Of a stretch of DNA of 64,000 bases, positions 25,078 to 33,097 are shown in pieces. The stretch comes from Intestinimonas aquisgranensis (lineage in GTDB: Bacteria > Bacillota > Clostridia > Oscillospirales > Oscillospiraceae), in the NCBI GenBank assembly GCA_020687605.1, contig JAJEQY010000008.1:9585-73584 (forward strand), read 5' to 3'. How positions within the stretch are numbered: position 1 is the stretch's first letter; the number at the start of each line of letters is the position of its first letter. The notes below the pieces were generated by a model. It was not told where the DNA came from. It saw only the letters and a list, made by a program, of their open reading frames with translations, and did no database searches. A program made the position numbers and the translations under genes.

Positions 25078-25691
25078 GGGCCAATCACCCCCTTCCCCTT
25101 GTGTGCATAATCTGCAGGAATGCGTAATCTGCTCCTTATGCGTATTTCCTCATGGCGCAGCGCCAGGGCCTGCGGGAGGTGGTCCAGCAGAAGTCCGACG
25201 AGTTTGGCGTCCAGTTTCACGCCGGCGAGGCTGGAGAGGTAATCGCAGGTACGCCGAATGCTCCACGGCCGCTTATAGGGGCGGGGCGAAAGCAGGGCGT
25301 CAAAGACATCGGCGACCGCGACCAGCTTCGAATGGGGATGGATCTCATTCCCGCGCAGGCCCAGGTAGCCGCTGCCGTCCAGGCGCTCATGGTGCTGGAG
25401 CGCCACGGCGGAGGCGGTGCGCATGGCGCCGTGGGTATGGATCAGGATATGGGCGCCGATGGCAGTGTGCATACGCATGATCGCATGCTCCTCTTCAGTC
25501 AGCGGTCCGGTCTTGCCAAGGATGGCGGGCGGGATGGCCGTCTTGCCGATGTCGTGGACAAGGGCGGACTGGGTAACTGTTCTCACCTCGGAGTCCGGTA
25601 AGCCGGCCAGCTTGGCCAGCAGTTCGGATAGTGCCGCCGTGCGGCGGCAGTGGGCCTGCTCTGCGGGAGGCAGAGGTGCGGGAAGATTCAT
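25038..25691 (-). CDS. HD-GYP-like phosphohydrolase domain protein
   Basis: The 217-residue protein has the HD pair in ALVHDIGKTAIP (residues 46-47), HTAIGAHI and the later HHERLDGSGYLGL motif of HD-GYP proteins. GYP is altered to GYL. HD-GYP domains hydrolyse cyclic-di-GMP or related nucleotides. The gene lies between the broken virB4 and the DUF5697-like gene and has no counterpart in the right module. It overlaps the next gene by about 40 bases. Confidence 0.75.
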   Translation of the reverse strand: MNLPAPLPPAEQAHCRRTAALSELLAKLAGLPDSEVRTVTQSALVHDIGKTAIPPAILGKTGPLTEEEHAIMRMHTAIGAHILIHTHGAMRTASAVALQHHERLDGSGYLGLRGNEIHPHSKLVAVADVFDALLSPRPYKRPWSIRRTCDYLSSLAGVKLDAKLVGLLLDHLPQALALRHEEIRIRSRLRIPADYAHKGKGVIGPCCCRRNSTLSIG

Positions 25692-25727
25692 AGTGCTGCC
25701 CTCCTTAACTTGAGAATAATGTGATGT

Positions 25728-26051
25728 TTAACTCAGCGCCTGGCCGCGGCTATCTTCAACCGCCTCACCGTCCGGGACAGCGGCAGCCTCTGCGGTATCG
25801 GCCACCGCCTTCAGTTCGTTGAGCATGGCCTCCAGCTCGGCGCGGTCGGTGGTGATCATCTGCTGCTCCTCCCTGGACGCCTTGATGATGACCGGCACTT
25901 TGTTGCTGTTGCTGGAGATCAGGGCCTCGCCGCGCTCGAACTGGGTGATGCTGCGGATTTCGGTGCGGGTGAGCTTCAGGACATCCTTGACGTATTCCGC
26001 CTCATCTGGCTCCAGGTTCAGAATAATCTTCGTCTTTGAGTTATTGAGGAT
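25728..26051 (-). pseudogene. C-terminal fragment of VirB4 (left module)
   Basis: 108 minus-strand codons, with no start of their own, encode ILNNSKTKIILNLEPDEAEY and TTDRAELEAMLNELK, then stop at 25728. They align with the last ~110 residues of the right-module VirB4 (INNSKTKIILNLEDDEAERV, TTDRRELREILERKRR). The frame runs open into the junction at about 26050, where the plus-strand virB4 begins. The rest of this virB4 is therefore missing, which makes this the edge of the left module. Confidence 0.75.
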
Positions 26052-26092
26052 GGACCTCCCGTATCTACACCAAGGACCATCGGTTTGTCAAG

Positions 26093-28468
26093 GTGGTCGA
26101 GGTTGTCCCTATCAATTTCATGCTGCGGAGCGCCAGAGAGCAGAGGAATATCATCTACTCCTTCGTTTCGTACTTGAAAATCTCGCCTATCAAGCTGCAA
26201 ATCAAGGTCCTGACCCGCCGCGCGGATATTAACCGCCACCTGGACACGGTTCGTCAGGAGATGGCCCATGAGGAAAACGAACAGTGCCGCTTGATGCAGG
26301 AGGATTACCTGAACTTTGTGCAGCAGGTCGGTTCCCGTGAAGCTGTGACTCGGCGGTTCTTCCTGATTTTTGAGTATGAGCCCTGGGCCAATACCCGGCG
26401 GTCAGAGCAGGAAGATGAAGCGATCCAGTCCCTCCAGAGCGCCGTCCATACGGCCTCCAACTACCTGCGCCAGTGTGGGAATGAGGTCATCGTCCCTGAA
26501 AATGAGGATGAGTTTACCGTTGATGTCCTCTATAATCTGCTGTGCAGGAACGAGAGCGCCGTCAAGCCGCTGTCGGTGCGGGCGCAGGAGGTGGTGGCGC
26601 AGTATATGGAGCATGGCCGGGAAAGTGAGATCGACCATATCCCGGCGGCGGAGTTTGCCGCCCCCCGGAGCATTGATTTTTCCCATGGACGCTATATCTG
26701 CATGGATGGACTGTACTATGCCTATCTGCTGATTCCTTCGGACGGGTACAAAACGCAGGTGCCCGCAGGCTGGCTGAGCCTGATCGTCAACGCCGGCGAC
26801 GGCATCGACATGGATATGTTCCTTGCCCGCCAACCTAAAGAACGCATCATCCAGCGGGTGGGCCAGCAGCTCCGTATCAACCGATCTAAAATCAAAGACG
26901 CCAGCGACACCAATACAGATTTTGATGACATCGACGGCGCTATCCGGAGCGGATATTTCTTGAAGGAGGGTCTTGCCAACAACGAAGATTTTTATTACCT
27001 GAATCTGCTGATTACCGTGACAGCCCCCTCTGTGGAGGATTTGGAGTGGAAAGTCAGCGAAATGAAAAAACTCCTGCTGTCGCAGGATATGAATGTCAGC
27101 GCCTGCCACTTCCGTGAAGAGCAGGCGTTTCTTTCTGCCCTCCCGCTGGTTTCCATGGAAAAAGGGCTTTACGAGCGCGGCAAGCGTAACCTGCTGACGG
27201 GCGGTGCGGCCAGCTGTTATCCCTTCACTTCGTTTGAGATGTGCGATGACAATGGCATCCTTTTGGGAGTCAACAAATATAACAGCTCCCTGATTATCGT
27301 GGATATTTTCAATTCCGCGATCTATAAGAACGCCAACATGGCAATCCTGGGCACCAGCGGCGCAGGCAAAACCTTTACCATGCAGTTGATGGCGCTCAGG
27401 ATGCGGCGCAAAAACATCCCCGTTTTCATCATCGCTCCTTTGAAGGGGCATGAGTTCCACCGGGCCTGCGCCAATGTGGGCGGTGAGTTCATCCAGATCT
27501 CCCCGGCTAGCCCGCACTGCATCAATGTTATGGAGATCCGCAAGGTGGATCGGTCGGTCAACGAAATGCTGGACGGCCCCGGTATCCAACTCTCGGAACT
27601 GGCGGCTAAGATTCAGCAGCTGCACATTTTCTTCAGCTTGCTCATTCCCGATATGAGCCACGAGGAACGGCAGCTTCTGGATGAGGCCCTGATCCGCACC
27701 TACAATGCCAAAGGCATCACCCACGACAACGCCTCCCTGGAAGACCCGGCCAATCCGGGCTGCTACCGGGAAATGCCGGTGCTGGGCGACTTGTATGAGA
27801 TTTTGAAGGCCGCCCCGGAAACCATCCGCATGGCCCATATTCTCAACCGCCTGGTAAACGGCTCCGCCAGCACCTTCAACAAGCAGACCAATGTGCGGCT
27901 GGACAACAAATACACTGTGCTGGATATTTCCTCCCTCACCGGCGACTTGCTGACTGTGGGGATGTTTGTTGCCCTCGATTTTGTGTGGGACCGCGCCAAA
28001 GCCGACCGCACTGAGGAAAAAGCCATTTTTATTGACGAGTGCTGGCAGCTCCTTTCCGGCGCCGGCGCCACAGGCACACGCCTGGCTGGTGATTTCGTGC
28101 TGGAGATTTTCAAAACCATCCGCGGCTATGGCGGATCAGCGGTCTGCGCCAGCCAGGACCTGAACGACTTTTTCAATCTGGACGAGGGCCGTTTTGGGAA
28201 AGGCATCATCAACAACAGCAAGACCAAGATCATCCTCAATCTGGAGGATGACGAGGCGGAACGGGTCCAGGAGACCCTGCACCTGTCCGACGCGGAAACG
28301 ATGGAGGTCACCCACTTTGAACGCGGCAACGGCTTGATTTCCACCAATAACAACAACATCATGGTGGAGTTTAAGGCCAGCCCGCTGGAAAAGGACCTGA
28401 TTACCACCGACCGCCGCGAGCTGCGTGAAATTTTGGAACGCAAGCGCCGCGAGCAGGAATCTGCGTAG
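26093..28468 (+). CDS. virB4: VirB4-type conjugation ATPase, 5' truncated at junction
   Basis: The ~790-residue ATPase has an N-terminal VirB4 domain and the P-loop region AILGTSGAGKTFTMQ (about residue 418). Walker B AIFIDECWQLLSG and the C-terminal NNSKTKIILN motif follow. VirB4 powers assembly of the type IV secretion channel. The only start available is GTG 26093, without a ribosome site. The reading frame stays open back to a TGA at 26045 with homologous-looking residues RIYTKDHRFVK before it, so the natural N-terminus is likely lost at the junction at ~26050. Expression would need outside transcription. Confidence 0.85.
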   Translation: MVEVVPINFMLRSAREQRNIIYSFVSYLKISPIKLQIKVLTRRADINRHLDTVRQEMAHEENEQCRLMQEDYLNFVQQVGSREAVTRRFFLIFEYEPWANTRRSEQEDEAIQSLQSAVHTASNYLRQCGNEVIVPENEDEFTVDVLYNLLCRNESAVKPLSVRAQEVVAQYMEHGRESEIDHIPAAEFAAPRSIDFSHGRYICMDGLYYAYLLIPSDGYKTQVPAGWLSLIVNAGDGIDMDMFLARQPKERIIQRVGQQLRINRSKIKDASDTNTDFDDIDGAIRSGYFLKEGLANNEDFYYLNLLITVTAPSVEDLEWKVSEMKKLLLSQDMNVSACHFREEQAFLSALPLVSMEKGLYERGKRNLLTGGAASCYPFTSFEMCDDNGILLGVNKYNSSLIIVDIFNSAIYKNANMAILGTSGAGKTFTMQLMALRMRRKNIPVFIIAPLKGHEFHRACANVGGEFIQISPASPHCINVMEIRKVDRSVNEMLDGPGIQLSELAAKIQQLHIFFSLLIPDMSHEERQLLDEALIRTYNAKGITHDNASLEDPANPGCYREMPVLGDLYEILKAAPETIRMAHILNRLVNGSASTFNKQTNVRLDNKYTVLDISSLTGDLLTVGMFVALDFVWDRAKADRTEEKAIFIDECWQLLSGAGATGTRLAGDFVLEIFKTIRGYGGSAVCASQDLNDFFNLDEGRFGKGIINNSKTKIILNLEDDEAERVQETLHLSDAETMEVTHFERGNGLISTNNNNIMVEFKASPLEKDLITTDRRELREILERKRREQESA

Positions 28469-28553
28469 GTTCAAATGATATACAGCCGAGGTGAATCCCT
28501 TGCTTTGATGTACCGCGCTGGATGTGCGTCAATATGACGCCTTCCATGAAAAA

Positions 28554-28592
28554 AACGCCGGTTTGACGCCCGGATGGCGTCTTTCCGGCGTT
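28554..28592. repeat. Nested hairpin and TGACGCC repeats downstream of virB4
   Basis: AACGCCGG (28554-28561) and GACGCC (28565-28570) pair with GGCGTC (28576-28581) and CCGGCGTT (28585-28592), around symmetrical TTT bulges. TGACGCC occurs four times between 28535 and 28633, once inside this hairpin. No T run follows. It may be an oriT-like, regulatory or attenuating element before the DUF5697-like gene. Confidence 0.45.
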
Positions 28593-28658
28593 CCAATATT
28601 TGATAAGGCGTTCCAATGACGCCTTAATGACGCCATTTGATAAAGGAGGTGAGCCACC

Positions 28659-29186
28659 ATGAAGACCAGGGCTGAAATCTATGGAAATGAGGCTGCGGAC
28701 TTGCTGCGGACAGTCACAATGTACCCTGGCCTCAGTGAACAGCAGCTTCTTTGTTTTCACCCTGGCAAAGAAGATACGGCAAAGGCCCTGCTCTCCCATC
28801 TGGAGAGGCAGGGCCGCATTTTTCAAGCAGAGAGCGGCGGCTATTTCCCGGCCGGCCAGCCGGCAAAACTTGACCGGGCGCTTGTCCGGGCAGTGTGGGT
28901 CCTGCTGGACTTCATTCAGCGGGCCGAATACCATGCTCCCGCTGATTTTCCTGTCAAGCTCGTTTTCTTTGCCGATGGCGAACTCTACGAAGTGGCCTGC
29001 GTTGAGGACGGGCAGGAGGCGCTTGTCTGCCATGCCCTGCGGGGCAATAAAGGTGACAGCCGCCGCATTATTCTGGTCGATTCACCGGCGCAGATCGCCA
29101 AAATCAACTGCCCCGGCATTTCCGGGTTCTGTACCGTAGAGGAAAACGGCCAGACACACTATTTCAAGAAAGCAGGAGGCACATGA
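28659..29186 (+). CDS. DUF5697-like mobile-element protein
   Basis: The 175-residue protein is the right-module counterpart of 24535-25077. It has an N-terminal HTH-like region (AADLLRTVTMYPGLSEQQLL), VWVLLDFIQRAEYHAPADFP and LYEVACVEDGQEALV. AAAGGAGGTG precedes the ATG. Function unknown; it lies directly between virB4 and the DUF6100-like gene. Confidence 0.75.
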   Translation: MKTRAEIYGNEAADLLRTVTMYPGLSEQQLLCFHPGKEDTAKALLSHLERQGRIFQAESGGYFPAGQPAKLDRALVRAVWVLLDFIQRAEYHAPADFPVKLVFFADGELYEVACVEDGQEALVCHALRGNKGDSRRIILVDSPAQIAKINCPGISGFCTVEENGQTHYFKKAGGT

Positions 29187-29849
29187 TTGGACCGAAAACT
29201 TATATCCCGCCGGATCGGGAGCATCCTTGACGATATATCCCGGCTGAGCAATGCGCTGTATGCGATGGATACCACCGACATCCAGCGTTATCCCGATAAC
29301 TATGAGACTCTTTCCACCGATGCCGCGCTGCGGGCGGAACGGATCGCCTGCCGGCTGCGGCATTTGATTTATTCCAGTACGACCATCCGCAAGGGTGACT
29401 ACCTCAAATCTGCCAGTGTGATGCACGGTATCAATATCACCTATGAGAACGAGGTGCTTGCGGTGACGCTGCCCAGCCTGCTGCCAAAACGCAGGCAGCG
29501 GCAGAGCGCCGAGTTCCTGCTGGACCCCCTCTATTTCGCCCTGGAGCAGTACGCCAAAGAGAACACTTTGCCCCACTACCGGGAATGTGTTGTCTGCTTC
29601 GCCCAGGTGTATGACCAGACGCTCCCCACCAGACGGGTGCGCGACTATGACAACCTGGAGGAAAAACAGATTTTAGATCTGCTGTCCTCTTTTGTAATGG
29701 CTGATGATACCGGGCTGTTGTGCGATGCCTATAACACCGCCGAACTGGGCGAGCAGGACTGCACGATGATTTTCGTCATGGAGAAGCACCGTTTCCCCGG
29801 GTGGCTTGCAGAGCATAAACCGGACCTGAAATCCATCTCGGATTTTTGA
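29187..29849 (+). CDS. DUF6100-like mobile-element protein
   Basis: The 220-residue protein begins at TTG 29187, right after the previous stop and behind AGCAGGAGG. It shares LPSLLPKKR, RRVRDYDNLEEKQIL and KHRFPGWLAEHK with the left-module homologue at 23859. Function unknown; core gene of both modules. Confidence 0.75.
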   Translation: MDRKLISRRIGSILDDISRLSNALYAMDTTDIQRYPDNYETLSTDAALRAERIACRLRHLIYSSTTIRKGDYLKSASVMHGINITYENEVLAVTLPSLLPKRRQRQSAEFLLDPLYFALEQYAKENTLPHYRECVVCFAQVYDQTLPTRRVRDYDNLEEKQILDLLSSFVMADDTGLLCDAYNTAELGEQDCTMIFVMEKHRFPGWLAEHKPDLKSISDF

Positions 29850-30122
29850 GCATTTTGGGCCCCTTGCGGCCCGACATCCCGCGAAGCTGCTGAAAGCCCC
29901 GTATTTTCGGGCTTGCGGCCACTTGGGAGAAGCTTTATTTTACCGAAGTTCTCAGTCATTACGGTAAAAATCCAGCACCGACAAAGGAGGTGATCCCTTG
30001 GGAAAAGCAGCCATACTTTTCCACAGCCGGATACGCTCCCATTCCGGCTTTTATCGCTGACTGCCATCTCTGGAGAGTTCCCAACCAGCCAGCTGAACCG
30101 TCTCCCGTCCAGCCCCTACTAT

Positions 30123-31121
30123 TTGGAGGCGGTCGTGACCTCGCTCAAAAAGAGCGGGCTGCTGCGTACCTACTACCGCGACAGGCTCCGGGGCTATCGG
30201 TTGGGGGCAAAGGCCAAGGCCGCCCTGCTGGACGGCTGGCCGGATCGTTTCTCTCCCTACCTGACCGGCGACACCGACACCAACCGCCTCAAGAGCGAGG
30301 TGAACCGGCGGCTCCGGCTCCACCGCCTCGCGGAAACCTATGTCACGATGGACAATGCGGGGATCGGGCTCTTTCAGGATGAAAAGCCGAAGGTCTTTTC
30401 GCCACAGGGCTATTGTGGCGAAGCTGTCGAATATCCTGCCTTTTACAGTTCCCGTGAAGTTAAGGAAATGGGAATCGACGCCACGCAGATTCGCAGCTCC
30501 CGGTTTACAGGGGTGCTTCTTGCGCCCACCGGCATTTTTGTCACCTACAACAGCGGCGCAGCCCTGATGAAATGGCGCTGCAAGTCTGAGATGCGGGTAA
30601 AGGCGCTGATGTGGAGCGTCCTGTGCCAGCAGCGTTTGGCCGGGCAGTACCGCGCCGAAGATGTGCATGGGCTGGTGCTGGGCGACAACATGGAACTGGC
30701 CTACCAGATGCTCACCAGCACCGGCGGGGCCAAGCACGACTATTTCATGCTGGACGGCAGCTACGACCATTTTTATTTTCTCACAAATAACCACCAGGGG
30801 GAGGTGATCCTTGCTTTACTGTGTGACCCCTTGAAAACCGCAGAGCTTAACCGCATTCTGTCCCAGGGCTTGATTACCGGAAATGCCGGAAGGGCCATAG
30901 AGCAGGATGCCGCGGAGCGGGACGGCACGCCGGTGCTGTTCGGCTACTTCTGCGATTTGCCCCGGATCGCACGCTTTAACACCTCCCTCGACCTGATGGA
31001 GCGCCCCGGCACGCTGATCTGCTTTGATTTCCAGGCAGAGATGCTGCGCCGCTACTGCGGCGGCCGGGTCCGCTTTCAAACCATTGATTTCACAAAATTC
31101 GAGGGGAGGTTGTTCCCATAG
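30123..31121 (+). CDS. Mobile-element protein, likely 5' frameshifted
   Basis: The 332-residue protein is the counterpart of the protein at 22533-23693 (YNSGAALMKWRCKSEMRVKA, LGDNMELAYQMLTS). Homology to that protein runs upstream of TTG 30123, through YYLEAVVTSLKKSGLL, in the same frame to about 30036 (RLLSLTAISGEFPTSQ), but this frame has no start codon before the TGA at 29991. A good ribosome site (AAAGGAGGTGATCCC) with TTG 29998 is in another frame. One missing base between 29998 and 30036 would join them. Function unknown. Confidence 0.65.
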   Translation: MEAVVTSLKKSGLLRTYYRDRLRGYRLGAKAKAALLDGWPDRFSPYLTGDTDTNRLKSEVNRRLRLHRLAETYVTMDNAGIGLFQDEKPKVFSPQGYCGEAVEYPAFYSSREVKEMGIDATQIRSSRFTGVLLAPTGIFVTYNSGAALMKWRCKSEMRVKALMWSVLCQQRLAGQYRAEDVHGLVLGDNMELAYQMLTSTGGAKHDYFMLDGSYDHFYFLTNNHQGEVILALLCDPLKTAELNRILSQGLITGNAGRAIEQDAAERDGTPVLFGYFCDLPRIARFNTSLDLMERPGTLICFDFQAEMLRRYCGGRVRFQTIDFTKFEGRLFP

Positions 31122-33070
31122 ATAAGAAGAAACTCATTGCAGGCCTGATCGCTGCGCCGTTCGCCATCCTTGCGATCCTCTATGCAGGCGGCTTTCTGGG
31201 GCAGATATTGGGCAGCTACGCAGCATGGAAACAGGGCGGCGGCATCCCCGGAGACGGCTCATCTCCGGCGGCAGCGTCGCCCGATTTTATTACCTGCCTG
31301 ACCTCTGTGCTCCATCCCCCCTATGGGGTGTATGGGGTGCTGATCTGCATTGGCCTGCTGGCGATCCTGCTGCTCATGGTCATGCGGATGGGCTACAGTG
31401 ATGCCGGCGAGTATGACACAGACCGGAACTTTGTCTATTCGGCCAAGGGCACCTATGGCACCTCCGGCTGGATGGGCCGCAAGGAAATGAAGGGTGTGCT
31501 GGATCTGGTGCCGGATCTGCGCAAGCATAAGGGCATTGTGCTGGGGATGCTGGACGGGAAAGCCGTCTGTATTCCCGAAAATCCCCGCATCAACGGCAAC
31601 CTGGCCGTGTACGGCTCGTCAGGCAGCATGAAGACCCGCTCATTTTGTATGAACCGCATCCTTCAGGCGGTGATCCGTGGGGAATCGCTGATCATTTCAG
31701 ATCCGAAAAGTGAACTCTATGAAAAATCCAGCGAATACCTGCGGGAACAGGGCTATTGTGTCAAGGTTTTCAACCTGGTGTTGCCGGAAAATTCAGACAG
31801 CTGGAACTGCCTTTCCGAAGTGGAAGGGCAGGAACTGATGGCGCAGCTTTTTGTGGATGTCATCATCAAGAACACCAACAGTACCGGCAAGGGCGACCAC
31901 TTCTGGGACTCCTGTGAGATGAACCTGCTGAAAGCCCTTGTCCTCTATGTGGACCAGAGCTATGCCAAAGAAAACAGGAATATCGGCGAGGTGTACCGGC
32001 TGCTGACACTGAATGGGGAATCCGATCTGGACAACCTGTTTGATGTTCTGCCGCCCACCCATCCGGCCAAAGCGCCCTACAGCCTGTTCAAGCAGGCCAG
32101 CGACACGGTGCGCAGCGGCGTCATCATCGGCCTTGGCTCCCGGCTGCAGGTGTTCCAGTCGGAGCTTATCAAGAAGATCACCACCCGGGATGAGATTGAC
32201 CTGGAACTGCCCGGCCAGGAGCGGTGCGCCTACTTCCTCGTTACCAGCGACCAGGACAGCACCTTTGATTTTCTGGCAAGTTTGTTCCTGTCCTTTTGCT
32301 TTATTAAGCTGGTGCGGTATGCAGACAAGAACTGTGAGGGCGGCAAGCTGCCGGTTCCCGTCCATATCCTGGGGGAAGAGCTCACTGCCTGCGGAACCAT
32401 TCCGGACCTCTCCCGCCGTCTCAGTGTGATTCGATCCAGAAACATATCTATGAGCTGCGTCTTCCAAAACCTTGCGGGTCTCCAAAACAGATACCCGCTC
32501 AATCTCTGGCAGGAAATTTTGGGGAACTGTGATGCGCAGCTATTTTTGGGCTGCACAGACAGCCTGACGGCGGAATTCATCTCCGAGCGCACCGGTCTGG
32601 CCTCTGTGTCAGTGTCCAGTAAATCCAAGCAGCTGGGCACCTGGCGCATTTCCAATTATACGCCGGAGTACCGGGAGACCTCCGGTGTCGGCAAGCGGCC
32701 CGTCCTCACCCCGGATGAAGTGCTTCGTCTGCCGATTACACAGGCGCTGGTCATTATCCGCGGCCAAAAGGCCCTGAAGGTAGAGAAGATGGACTACTCC
32801 AAGCACCCGGAATCGTCCAAGCTCCGCGACTGCAAAGCCTCGGCGCACATTCCTGAATGGCGCAAATTGGAGGAACAGGCGCAGCCGAAGCCTGCCGCCG
32901 CGCCGTCCCCGGCTCCCAAGCCGAAGGAAAGCGCCCCCAAGAAGCCGGCGGCAAAGAGAAAACCGAAATCTTCCGGTACGCCGGCTGCCCCGAAATCGCC
33001 CCCGTCATCGCCTGCTTCCGAGGCCCCGGACGGGATCATCACCACAGACAAGGACTCGATCCTTTCTTAA
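31118..33070 (+). CDS. virD4: VirD4/TraG-type coupling protein (CD1115-like)
   Basis: The ~650-residue protein has two N-terminal membrane segments. The P-loop domain has YGSSGSMKTRSF (Walker A with Met), IISDPKSELYEKS and the Walker B equivalent HILGEELTACG (LGEE where the paralogue has LDEM). The tail is Lys/Pro-rich. It is the coupling protein of the right module and the paralogue of 20525-22528. The open frame reaches DKKKLIAGLIAAPFAILAIL only if translation starts at ATA 31118 (GAGGGGAGG in front). The first regular start, TTG 31208, would remove the first membrane helix. Confidence 0.88.
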   Translation: MDKKKLIAGLIAAPFAILAILYAGGFLGQILGSYAAWKQGGGIPGDGSSPAAASPDFITCLTSVLHPPYGVYGVLICIGLLAILLLMVMRMGYSDAGEYDTDRNFVYSAKGTYGTSGWMGRKEMKGVLDLVPDLRKHKGIVLGMLDGKAVCIPENPRINGNLAVYGSSGSMKTRSFCMNRILQAVIRGESLIISDPKSELYEKSSEYLREQGYCVKVFNLVLPENSDSWNCLSEVEGQELMAQLFVDVIIKNTNSTGKGDHFWDSCEMNLLKALVLYVDQSYAKENRNIGEVYRLLTLNGESDLDNLFDVLPPTHPAKAPYSLFKQASDTVRSGVIIGLGSRLQVFQSELIKKITTRDEIDLELPGQERCAYFLVTSDQDSTFDFLASLFLSFCFIKLVRYADKNCEGGKLPVPVHILGEELTACGTIPDLSRRLSVIRSRNISMSCVFQNLAGLQNRYPLNLWQEILGNCDAQLFLGCTDSLTAEFISERTGLASVSVSSKSKQLGTWRISNYTPEYRETSGVGKRPVLTPDEVLRLPITQALVIIRGQKALKVEKMDYSKHPESSKLRDCKASAHIPEWRKLEEQAQPKPAAAPSPAPKPKESAPKKPAAKRKPKSSGTPAAPKSPPSSPASEAPDGIITTDKDSILS

Positions 33071-33097
33071 ATTCACAACATAAGGAGGTTTTTACTT

